In this document: positions 23,386 through 33,804 of the stretch, one piece after another | Numbering within the stretch: position 1 is the first letter of the stretch | Layout of the letters: each line of letters begins with the position of its first letter | NCBI RefSeq assembly: GCF_036785885.1 | Contig: NC_092320.1 | Coordinates: forward strand, 14,633,557 to 14,697,556 | Reading direction: 5' to 3' | Length of the DNA: 64,000 nucleotides | DNA from: Coffea arabica | Lineage: Eukaryota > Streptophyta > Magnoliopsida > Gentianales > Rubiaceae | Notes under the pieces: generated by a model | What the model saw: only the letters and a program-made list of their open reading frames with translations | The model's database searches: none | Told to the model about the DNA's origin: nothing | Translations under genes and position numbers: made by a program

Positions 23386-24796
23386 AAATATTACCCTTGA
23401 GATCACAAAGGCTCAGTTGCTTGCTTCAATTTTTTTCTTGTGTGCTCTTTGATTTGTTTTCATTTGATCTTGATCTCTCAAGAATAAATTGTGAAAAGAT
23501 ATTAAAACTAGATAACTCTAATATTTTCCACCCCAAAAAATGTCCTAAATAGCCCCTATTTATAGTTTCTTAAAATAGTATCAGAAAGGGGGTAGGATAT
23601 GGTTTATTCGAGCTTAAAATGACAATTTTGCGCATTTTCCCGATAAACACTGGTGCAAACATCGGCCTAAACTTCGGCGCTTGTATTTTATCTGATGTCT
23701 TGACTAGAAAAACTCTGGCGTGAACATCAACGCAAGCTATTAAAGATCTGTGGATGGATCTCTTCGCATCTGCGCGCGGATCCAATTCAAGGCTAAAAAT
23801 CTCTGTCATCAAAGCCGAATCAATTCTTGCTCAAACATAAAATTTGTAACTCTTTGAATTAACTTTCCAATGCAGAAAAAATCATGTCATTTAAAGGTCA
23901 GGACACTGAGATATGTCTAAAATATTGAGAATTGGTCAGAAGAACATTGCAGTGCAACTATACTTTAGTGTTTTGAATATTTGGCTGTGAAAACATGAGA
24001 GCAGGCCTTTCATGTCTCATAACAATCGTAGAGCATTTGCTTAACTTCAAATGAATCAAGAATCATCGCAATTCGATTTATGTAGCTCAAGTTATTACCA
24101 AAATACTAAAATATATTGTTCGTGCTAATCCTCTTACTCTTCATGTTCTCTCCTTCCATTGCTTTTTCACACCACATTTTTAGTCCGTTTCCCTTGACCT
24201 ATTAGAACAATATAAGAGCAAAATTAAGTAGCTTCCATTCAAAAGAAAGGTTAAATAATATAGTTAACCAGCGACTTGTACATATAAATATAATACAAAA
24301 TACACCCTATCAAATGTCCAATTTCATGTATATACACATCACACACAGTGCACAAAAAAATTCCACATATATCTTGGGCAACTTTAAAAAAAAAAAATTC
24401 CACATACAGTAGAAGCAAACAGGTGACACAACACTTATTTTAATGTCACAGCAAATTTTTTGCTAAATGATAAATTTATCATCGGTGTTTTAGAAGAAAC
24501 TTAATTAATGTGGCAATATCATTTATCAACCAATATAGCAGCCAAAGCAAATTAAAAACTTGGTTGGCGCAGAAGAAGAAGAAGAACAGCAGCAGCATAA
24601 AACTTTTGGACAGACCAAAGACTTGTTTTTTAATTTTTTTTTTCAAGGCAAAAGAGTTGTGTTTTAATTTTTATTTTTTTTCAAGGCATTCTCATTGCCG
24701 CTTATCTTCTCTTGAGTAACAACTTTCCCTCCATTAATTAGACCTTCCTTTTCGTTATTCACCATGCACTAGCCAACAACGCACTCACCCGACAAT
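23386..24796. other. Intergenic, nothing recognised
   Basis: No coding frame with family features. The segment 23450-23950 is less AT-rich than its surroundings and resembles decayed repeat sequence, but I found no ends for it. Confidence 0.5.
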
Positions 24797-25347
24797 GGAT
24801 CTTCTATTCCATTTTTTGTGTCATTCTCTATCTCACTTTTTTTCATATTACTATTTGTCCTTTATAAATATCATACTTTTTATTTTCTTAAGATCCAATA
24901 ACTATTTTTTTCACTTAAGGGTATCCTAATCTTTCGGCCAGACTAATCCGCTAAGGCTATATAGAATCTTACCCAAAGGATATACAGTGAGATAGTACGC
25001 AGGACTCGGGACCTGCTAGTAACTACCAGGCTACATAACCAGTCAAACTACCTGCGGAGGGCAAGATCTAATAACTATTAACTGAGCAAAAAAATAAATA
25101 CAATAGTTTCAAAAAAAAATGATGTACAATGGAAAATTAAAAATATACAACAGAAATTTCATCAAAAATCTCATTTTTTATGCATTTTAAATTTTTTGAG
25201 TTTATTAAATTTTGTGTATTATTCAGTTAATAGTTATTGGATATTAATGAAACAAAATGAAACTAAAATATGATGTTTATATAGGAGAAATAGCAATACA
25301 GTAAAAAGTGAGATAGAAAATAACATAAAAAATGAGACAAAAGATCT
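24797..25347. mobile_element. Long-TIR MITE split by a SINE
   Basis: The left 100 bases (starting GATCTTCTATTCCATTTTTTG) and the right end (reverse complement starting AGATCTTTTGTCTCATTTTTT) form a long imperfect inverted repeat sharing the CTATCTCACTTTTT block. It is about 380 bp once the nested SINE and its duplication are removed. The target duplication was not resolved. Confidence 0.65.
24907..25062 (-). mobile_element. tRNA-derived SINE, 156 bp
   Basis: A 17-bp duplication (AAGATCCAATAACTATT at 24890-24906; one mismatch at 25063-25079) flanks it. Read on the minus strand it has an A-box-like TAGTTTGACTGG near the 5-prime end, a B-box-like GGTCCCGAGTCC about 35 bases on, and an A-rich 3-prime end. 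That is the arrangement of RNA polymerase III promoters in plant SINEs. Confidence 0.8.
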
Positions 25348-26770
25348 GTTGCGACCAAAATATAACAAAGGATCCAAAGCTATTCTTTGATCAGTCCTGT
25401 TTCTGTCAATTTTGCCCATCTTTCCTCTAAATTGTAAATGCTTCCTAACTTTTGCTTTTGATTATTCTCTTCAACAATTTGTATGTCTCTAGGATTCAAA
25501 TGATCCAAATTGTCTTCCTTGTGGTAATACAATAGAAAATTGGATGAATAAACACAACTACATGTGATATTAAGGATGATGATCTCTCAATTTTTGAGCT
25601 GCAAGTTGTTTATTCCAAGTCACATATTTGAAGGAGATTAGAATTGTCCTTGATTGATTTAAGTATTATATTCTTTCGTTGTGTAAAACCCTACGATAAT
25701 GGTAAACCACAAAAAAAAAGGATGAGAAGTAGAATTTCAAAATGTAGTCACGCACGTTAATTGCCGGCAAGTTATATAATAGATTGCCTTGCTTGTCACT
25801 TGAAATCATAACTGCTAAGCTCAAGCAGCCTGAGTAGATCAGCCTGTTCACAATGGTGTTATAAATTGAGTTTAGATAAATCATTTTGAAGCATTGTCAC
25901 CAGAAATTATGGCCTCCTTTTTCCACAGGTAAAAGACAATTTCTTAGATAGTACAACCAAGTGCCCCAAACTGTGAATTGGAGCTACTAAGTTGGAATGT
26001 AAAAGTATAGTGTATGAAACAAGGTCAAGAAAGCGATAAAGTGTTCGAATTTTCCCAAGGCTTATTCTCGGGGTATTCCTCTATCCACAAAAGGATGTGC
26101 TTGCAAATTCTGTTCACTGAATATGTTTCATTTGCACATTAAAGAAAGAAACACACAACCAAATTTGTCTTTCGAAGTGTTCTTTTGACAAAAAAGTGCA
26201 TACATGATCAAATTTTTTGTTGCAACTATGGTGGAAGTTTTTGGGCACAATAAAAATTTCTGCGCATTTTAAATGTCGTGACCACACTAGGACTTCTTGC
26301 GTATAAAATCTTCTAAAAATAGATTTTAATCTGCCAAAGATCTAAGGTACTTGTACTGTCATAATTTCAACTTCAAATACCTTTAGATATGCAGAAACAG
26401 TGTAAAAAAATTAATTACAAGTTTCACAATGCTGCTAACAACGGATCAAAAAAGTTTAAAAGAATATGATAAGACAACACCATGCTTTTGAATATCATCT
26501 CACAATTCATTGAACATTTCAGCTTTTGAAATTTCGCCAATGAATTGTTCGTTGACTTGTACAACACTAACTATAAGACCAGTCAAATTGGCAACTATTT
26601 TTGACCCAAACAATCTCTAAATGAAATTTATAAAATTTTAAGTACTACTTTCTTCCATTAAGGTTGTCCTTTATTTTTTGATTTATTTAATTTTTTTTTT
26701 TTTTGTCAAAGAGAACTTTGATGCTTGTACGATTAAACTAGCCAGCATGGGCGCATACTATAACACTACA
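25348..26770. other. Intergenic, upstream of chitinase gene 1
   Basis: AT-rich with no recognisable gene. Unlike genes 2 and 3, gene 1 shares only its last ~80 bases of upstream sequence clearly with the other copies. Confidence 0.6.
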
Positions 26771-26849
26771 GCTTAGTTTGATCCCTACTTTATTTGCGTT
26801 GTGAATTGAATAAATACCAAATTAGGGTTCCTTTTCCTTCAAAATTTCA
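26771..26849 (+). promoter_or_regulatory. Conserved proximal 5-prime block of chitinase gene 1
   Basis: The stretch from CTTAGTTTGATCCCTACT to the ATG is kept in all three chitinase genes. It includes GAATTGAATAAATACC about 35 bases before the start codon and a TCCTTCAAAATTTC sequence just upstream of ATG. It is probably core promoter plus short leader; the transcription start is not known. Confidence 0.5.
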
Positions 26850-29215
26850 ATGGCTTCCATAACTAAGTTCATCTTACTATCTTTAACTCTGTGTGTTCTC
26901 CATCTTAACTTCTGTCATGGACAAAATGCTGTCAAAGCAGGCTACTGGTTTCCGGATAGTGGAATTGCACTCTCAGACATTGATTCCAAACTTTTCACTC
27001 ATCTGTTTTGTGCATTTGCTGATCTTGATCCCCAATCCAATAAAGTCACCATATCCTCCTCAAACGCTGGCCCCTTTTCACAATTCACCAAAACAGTTCA
27101 ACTCAAAAACCCTTCAGTTAAAACCCTTCTATCCATTGGTGGTGGAAATTCTAATAGAGCTGATTTTGCTTCAATGGCCAGTCAATCATCTTCCCGCAAG
27201 TCATTCATTGATTCTTCAATAAACTTGGCTCGAGCCAACAATTTCCACGGTCTAGACTTGGACTGGGAATACCCACAATCCGCTTCTGAGATGAAAAACT
27301 TGGGCTCACTCCTGGATGAATGGCGAGCCGCGGTGGCAACTGAGGCCAAGAACTCAGGCAAGCCACAGCTGATTTTGACAGCTGCAGTTTCGTTTGCATC
27401 AAAGGTGGATGGATTATATCAGTATCCTATTCCATCAGTATCTAGAAGCCTGGATTGGATAAATCTTATGGCTTATGATTTTTACGCTCCAGATCGTCCA
27501 AGTACTTCTACCAGGTGTCACGCTGCATTAAAGGACCCTTCTGGCCAAGCTAGTGGAAGTTCTGGCATTGCAGATTGGGAAAAAGCTGGAGTCGGGGCAA
27601 AGAAGTTGGTTCTTGGAATCCCATTTTACGGATATGCTTGGCGATTGGTAAACGCGAATAATCATGGGATCCTGGCTCCGGCAAATGGAGCTGCCGGTCC
27701 GGATAATGGAGTCGAGCGGTACCAAGATATAAGGACCTTTGTAGCTCAAACCCCGGGGGCGGTTGTGGTGTATAATTCCACATATGTCTGCAATTACTGC
27801 TATGCTGGAACAACATGGATCGGTTATGATGATAATCAAACAGTTTCCACCAAGGTTTCATATGCTAAACAAAATGGACTTCTTGGGTACTTTGCTTGGC
27901 ATATTGGAGCTGATGACAACTTGGCACTATCACGACAAGGTTAGTTAATGGAGTGATTCCAAGATAAGCAATTCCCTGTCTGATTACATTTATCATTTAT
28001 GGAGAAAATGACCTCATACGCCCTGAAAAATTGAGTCTCTAAGGGTCCGTTTGTTTCAGGTGAAAATGTTTTCCAGGAAAATATTTTCCTAATTTCCCGT
28101 GTTTGGTTGCACAAAAGTTATTGAAAACATTTTCCTCTGTAAAATATTTTCACTCATCTTATGGAAAACAACTTCCCTTCCAAACTTACTGAAGTTATTT
28201 TCCGAAATGCATGCATCCCGCCTGTAATATATTCCAAACTTACTGAAAACATCTTGTAGTATGTTCTTTTTTTTTTGTTAGTGTAAACAGGAGGATTCGA
28301 ACCCAAGATCTCTTCCTTACATTCCCTCCCCCGTATCACCCAACCCAACCCTCCTCCTAGTATATTCAAAAAAAAAAAAAAAAAATCTCATCCTGCTCAT
28401 CCTATGCTAGTAATTAATTATGTATAATAGAGACATTCTTTTCTAGAGAAACTTTCAGTAGTGAGAGTGCAAGATATATGTCACAATAAGCATTGCATGT
28501 GATTGATATTTGATACTAAATGACCAGCAATTTGTTTATTACTTAAGGAGATATTTTTTTATTCATGTATACATTTCTCCAAGATTTTTTCAAAATTAAA
28601 CAATGAAATAAATTTTCTTATTTTGCATGGGAAGAAGTATGTAGTTATAATGTGTAGAAAGTAAAGATAGATATAAAAGTGAAAATATTTCAAAAGTTAA
28701 ACAAACACCAGAAAAATGAAGTAAGAAAATATTTTCAATAAGTTAACCAAACACCTGAAAATGATGAAAGGGAAATGATTTTCATGGAAAATTACTTCCA
28801 CGGAAAATATTTTCCCAAGGAAAACATTTTACTTCCAACCAAACAGACTCTAAGTGTACCTAATAACTGGCTATGGAACATTGTCCATCGAGCTAATATT
28901 TTCCTGTGCCTAGAATTGAATGTATGTTTTTTGGAATTTTTTCATTTACAACATTTAAGAAGTACCCTTTTTAGCAAATGGTATTTGCAGTCCTTACATA
29001 ATATTTCTCTGGTATTATACCTTTTTTCTTGTAACAAAATGCTAAAAGTGGAGTCTAAAAAACTATTTTTGAAGTGCAAATATCTCTTACCTTTTTTTTT
29101 TAACTTGTTCATTTGTATATACATCAACAATATCTCAAAGTTTCTACAATTCTCATATTTGTTACTAACACTTATTTTTTACTTGAATGTAGCTAGCCAA
29201 GCATGGGGAGCATGA
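26850..29215 (+). CDS. GH18 class V chitinase, gene 1 of tandem array
   Basis: Two exons, 26850-27939 and 29193-29215, with a GT-AG intron, giving 370 residues. It is predicted to hydrolyse chitin outside the cell. A signal peptide spans about 1-24 (ends CHGQ). The GH18 barrel follows with SIGGG at 95-99, the active-site segment HGLDLDWE (D136, D138, E140, where Glu140 is the proton donor), LMAYDFY near 206-212 and the GYFAWH strand. Exon 2 adds only ASQAWGA before the stop, matching the usual C-terminus of plant class V enzymes and confirming the splice sites. The 1253-bp intron is swollen by an 808-bp Tourist element. The frame ends early if the intron is retained. Over 90 percent similar to genes 2 and 3. 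A role in defence or stress is inferred from the family. Confidence 0.95.
28043..28850. mobile_element. Tourist-type (PIF/Harbinger) element in the gene 1 intron
   Basis: Termini GGGTCCGTTTGTTTC and the complement of GAGTCTGTTTGGTTG extend into longer subterminal inverted repeats (AAAATGTTTTCC, GAAAATATTTTCC). The 3-bp duplication TAA is at 28040-28042 and 28851-28853. Genes 2 and 3 show the unfilled site at the same intron position (TCTCTAACTG). 808 bp including a nested SINE-like piece; no transposase frame. Confidence 0.9.
28267..28357 (-). mobile_element. Short SINE-like insertion nested in the Tourist element
   Basis: Flanked by TAGTATGTTC (28257-28266) and TAGTATATTC (28358-28367), a 10-bp duplication with one mismatch. 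The minus strand carries a perfect B-box-type GGTTCGAATCC and ends in an A run, as in 5-prime-truncated or very short SINEs. No A box is clear. Confidence 0.6.
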
Positions 29216-29316
29216 AGTGGTGGTGGAAGTCATTTGACGTTCCTTATAATAAGCCAAAAGAGAACTGGCATTGTTGAATAATAATATCATTGATATGTGT
29301 ACTCCATCAAAGTATA

Positions 29317-29322
29317 AATAAA
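29317..29322 (+). terminator. Candidate poly(A) signal, chitinase gene 1
   Basis: AATAAA 102 bases after the stop. The equivalent AATAAA is kept downstream of genes 2 and 3. Confidence 0.5.
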
Positions 29323-30148
29323 TGCCTTAGAGTTTGAAAAATGATTTTCGTCCTGTGGAGACAAATTGCAAACTGGCATCTGGCTAAATCAAGGATTAGG
29401 CCTTAAGCCTTTCTGACTAAGTAAGGCGAAGAAAGCAAATAGAAATCGAAACAATTAAAAGAATGTGTTGCCGTGTCAAGATCATCTTATATTGACTTGA
29501 TATGCTTGTCAAAATATATGACACCGTCATAGGAGAATTGATATCCAGTATGAAGAAGTCCAGGCTTTTCAATTAATTGACTGGTCATTAGAGTAAATTG
29601 AGAATTAAGACATTCGCTAATGGATATAGATTGACAAAAGTTGTTAGTTGTTAACCATACTTTGCCCGACTGAAGTAAGGGGTTCATCACACTTTGCCCA
29701 TAAAGAACAAATTGAATATGTAGCAACGGACATTAACTTTTTAACATCCTAAAAGCATGTGAATTTTTTGTTTTTTTTTTCTTCCAGTTTTGCGTCAAAA
29801 TGATTCCTAACCAAAGGCTAGGCTACTTCAGTAGCCGTTCCCTAACACTTGCAGAAGATGGTCAAAGCGGCAAAAATTCTCAAAATTTAGCAAAACAATC
29901 GCAGTCTTACTTTTGCATTTTCTATTTTTTGAAGGAAAAGATACTGAGCCAAAGCAGTAAAAGAAGGAATTTTGCTGGTCATCTAGCATTGGCACTTCTA
30001 TTCTTGAAAGGCCAAGAGCATCTGTGAGGGAAGCCAGATATTATTTTGACTTCAATAGCTATAGCACCTCTAAAATTACTTGCATGGATCTTCTAGCCGC
30101 ATCAATCTGTTTAAATTTTCGTTTTCTTTTGTTTGTGCCTTGTAGTTC
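29323..30148. repeat. 3-prime flank of gene 1, duplicated downstream of gene 2
   Basis: Noncoding sequence matching about 37785-38358 and 39413-39660. The shared order includes the AGATGGTCAAAGC segment and the CATTGGCACTTCTATTCTTGAA segment. It marks the tandem duplication unit of the chitinase array. No gene. Confidence 0.7.
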
Positions 30149-33100
30149 CACTACAGGAAAATAGGCTTTTTGTGACGTTTTCGCTGCGGCACAAGAAGAA
30201 AATGCAGCAAATAAAGAGCACATTTCAAATTGTGTGGCAAGGTTGATAAAGGGGCATAATTTTTGTGGCAAAACGACGTAGTTTTAATAAATCCAGAGTA
30301 AAGAAAAGGGAAAACGCCTTTCACTTCCAATGTCTCCTTCATTCTCCGCTAATTTCAAAACCCCCCACTTCTTTCTTCTAAACTCTAAATTCTGATTCCA
30401 AATTCCCAATGACCTTGTCTCGCTTTCTGTCTCTCTCTCTCAAATGGTCAAATCTAATTCCACCTCCTCCATTTTCCACCCAATACAGCCAACGAATATG
30501 CGGCAACCACCTTCATCTTTGAGATACAGAGGAAATCTGGAAGAGTAGACAGATTGATTGCTAATTGGTTTTGACGCCTGAAGCTAGGGTTTTAACGCGA
30601 GGAAGATGGACCTCCTCCATTTTTATTCTCAGCAGTTGAAGTCGATTCCCAATTGCAGCGTTTCTTCCTTGTTGTTGTATCTCTCTTTGTTGCTCTTCTT
30701 CTTTGTCTCTTTCCAATTCTAAAGACTCGATCACATTCTCAAAGGAATATGGTGAGATTTATAGCTAACGATAGTTTTATCTCAATTTTGTGTTTGTTCT
30801 TAGGTTTAATGACTTCTGGCATGATTTTGAGAAATTAAACAGTTTCAGGTCACTTTGCCAAAAGTGAATAAATTGGTTTTCACTGGCTGGATTTGCTTCT
30901 CCATGTAATTTTTATCATCGGTTAACTAATTTTAGCTTTGAGAGAACTTACCCAACAATTTTGCTAGCTATTCTGGTTCAAAAGCAAGGTAATTAAGCTC
31001 AATTCCTTTGCGATTTTTTTCACTTTATTCATTTATTTTATGGTATAATCAAGAGAATTTATTACATGCCCTTAGTGCTCAGGAGTTTATAGACTTTTGT
31101 GGTTATTTTTATGTATTTTTTGTAATTCTTTAAAATATTTTTAATGCGACCTAAGGGGAGATAATAGGAGTTTACTCTCGTTTTAAAGAGTCCAGCCCAT
31201 ATTGCAGATGGACAATGGAATCGCCTGAGAAACTCAATACAGTCGTTGTCTTGAAACAACGAGATAGCAGCCGTTGGCAGAAGGTACATTTGAAGCTTTA
31301 GTGCACTCCATCCTCTAGTTTATATATTTGTCCGATTATCATGCTACTGATATTAGGTGTTATTTGTAATTCTGTCATAAATGCCTGTAAACAACTCTCC
31401 CTGTTCTTGGAGACTGGGGACACACAAATAGTTTAGGAGAAATCCCAACTTTGGAGCATAATCATTTCAAGAAAGTGGAAAATGACAATCAAGTATTGCT
31501 GTTTTAGACCAAGTAATTCCTGATTTAATCCTTAAAAATGGTTACAAGGCATACAAACTACTTAAAAATGCACTTGCTTATGGTAGCAAGAATTTTTGCG
31601 TCACACTATGATATGGTATGATAATATTGTAACACAAAATTGTTAAGCATGATTGCCTCTACGGGTATAATATTAGGCCCACCTTCTCTCATTATTAACT
31701 TGGTGTTACTACTTGTAGCAACTTTGGTTAATTCTTTTACGAGTTCCAGTTTCTTATATGTGTGTGTGTTATTCTGCCCAGATTAATACATGCAATGGCT
31801 TCTAGTTGGCTATATCCCAAATAAGCTTATAAACCCAGGATGCAGACTGAAGACTGGACTGGCTGGTAAATTATTGCTTATTTTTTCATAGATGGGTTGA
31901 CAAAATTTTTGAAGTTTTATAACAGGAAATTCACTGTCTTATGTCTTCATTTGCATGCTACTTCCCAAATAAGCTTATAAACTCAAAATTTTTGAAGTTT
32001 TTATGCAAAATGGTCTGTTTTCTTACGAGAAAGTTTGGGGATCTATTTAGTAGAAGACAAGTGCTAAACTTCTCCTTCAATTATGTCCCTTTAACCTTGT
32101 GATCTATATCAATTCATGCGCTCAATATACCTATAAGGGTACCACTACTAATGGTAGGAAGGTTGTGCTCAATAAGCTTGGGTTGTCCAGATGCAAGGTA
32201 ATTAAGCTTATATGATCTGCAATTCATTTTTATTTATATGCACCTTTTATCATATTTATGGAGAATGATTAAAAGTTGTTCAATGTTGGCAGTTGATAGG
32301 TTCTAAATGTGGAATTTTATGGTGTTTTTGCCTTCTGTTGTTTTGGAATTTAAAGTGATTAAGGTGAAATAATGGGGATCTAGCATCAAATTTTGAATAG
32401 CATTCAACTTTAATTCCAAAGTTTCTGATTTCGGCTAATTTTCTAATTCCCAGCAATAGTGTACTTCATATCATTAGCTTTTGACGATGCATTTATTATC
32501 GCATGGATTTTGGCTTCATTTTTTTGCTATTTATACTTTATTTTGAATGAAATTTTTCAGAAAAAAAGATTTTTTTGATTTAAATAATGGCTACTCTGCC
32601 ATTCATTGTCATAGACCCATTGTCATGCCTACTCTGCCATTCATGGTCACAGAGTTACTTCCCAAAGCAGCTCAAATTCCGTTAGTCCATTGGTCATGCT
32701 CCCATATCCTGAACCCCTAATGCCAATGTGTGTTGGTTACCCCATCTCCAACGATGCAGTTATTACTAGTTAGACCCATATTATTGCTTGTTGATATTAA
32801 TTTCATGTCATTCGCCATTATTGATGCCCATGATACCACCACCAAGCTGATTTGACATCATCGTTTCATGTATGATTTTTTGAACAGAACTCTGGGAATC
32901 ATTTGCATCTGTGTCACTAGAAAGTGCTGGCTGCTGCATTGCAATGTTCGGTGAACTAGCAGAATTCGTGTGCATTCCGGTCGGTAAGCCACCAAGTGAA
33001 GTCTGTGGAGGATCGTTAGATGATGATGCCGTTGGAGACTGGAAAGGAGAAGGATTGAGTTGCGGTTGTAGTAAGGTACTCAAGGAACACTAGGAGATGG

Positions 33101-33804
33101 CATCTGAACACCATTTCCTCCGTAAGGACCATTTGCGCTACTCTTCGGGTTTTTGCTATCTCGAGTTCATTGAGTTTTGATGACGCAGCCCAGTTATATA
33201 TGGCACTAGTAGAGGAAGTTGCAGGAGCCGAATTCAGTGGATTATTTACGTTTGCCATGCCATTTCTGGAAGGAAGTTGCAATTATTACAAAAAATGTTT
33301 CAATGTGGCCTAACCATATTGAAACGTGATGACTTTTGCAAAATTATTTGAAATTAGGAACTACTTGTGCCTTTTAGAATTAGGTTATGATGATGAATTT
33401 GGAAATTTGCAGTGATTGTTTCCATTTAGATAGTGAATTGAATTACTTACTTGAAAGGGAAATGTACTACAAGCATGAAAAATAATTCATAAAATATGCA
33501 AAAAGTGTAAATCACTGCAGTGCATCTGTTTATTGAAGGAGACTATTTAATATTTGTGACGCAATTTTTGTGCTGCATGATTATTTGCGGCACAAAGCAT
33601 ATTTTGTGGCACTAATATGTGTCACTAATTGAGCCGCAAATGCTTGCGACACATTTAAACGAAGTGTCGTTTTCTTTTGTAACGGCTACTTTTGAGGCAC
33701 AAAGGACTTGTGCCGCAAAAGCGCCGCAAATACTTTTTTGCGGCGCTTTTTGGGCTTTTTGTGGCACATTCTGGGCGTCGCAACAAGCTATTTTTCTTGT
33801 AGTG
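30149..33804. mobile_element. CACTA (En/Spm) element, non-autonomous, 3.66 kb
   Basis: Ends CACTACAGGAAAATAGGC and, on the other strand, CACTACAAGAAAAATAGC, both the hallmark CACTA terminus. Subterminal GCGGCAC/GTGCCGC and TTTGCGGCGC repeats crowd both ends. The paralogous flank at about 39660 reads straight through, showing the empty site. Duplication of 2 bp (TC), or a degenerate 3 bp. No transposase frame. It carries a SEUSS-like gene fragment near its right end, and a UTR-like stretch near 30380-30730 that may be a second captured piece. Confidence 0.88.
32590..33283 (-). pseudogene. SEUSS-like transcriptional co-regulator fragment captured in CACTA
   Basis: Minus-strand coding-like sequence in two open pieces (33282-33016 and 33083-32808) and a decayed continuation to about 32590. 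It resembles the C-terminal third of SEUSS (SEU), a Ldb1/Chip-like adaptor that works with LEUNIG in floral patterning. Recognisable segments are NGMANVNNPLNSAPATSS, NPSPFQSPT followed by SSSNDPPQTS, DSQSSVQKIIHE followed by MSNQL, and further down NSVTMNGRVGM. The Ldb-binding core is absent. Stops and a frameshift near 33060 show it is not translated as a SEU domain. It lies wholly within the transposon ends. Confidence 0.8.

Noticed and set aside
28775-29215. 146-residue ORF ending at the chitinase gene 1 stop
   Set aside because: It runs through the Tourist end and intron by chance and merges into exon 2, which is properly joined to exon 1.
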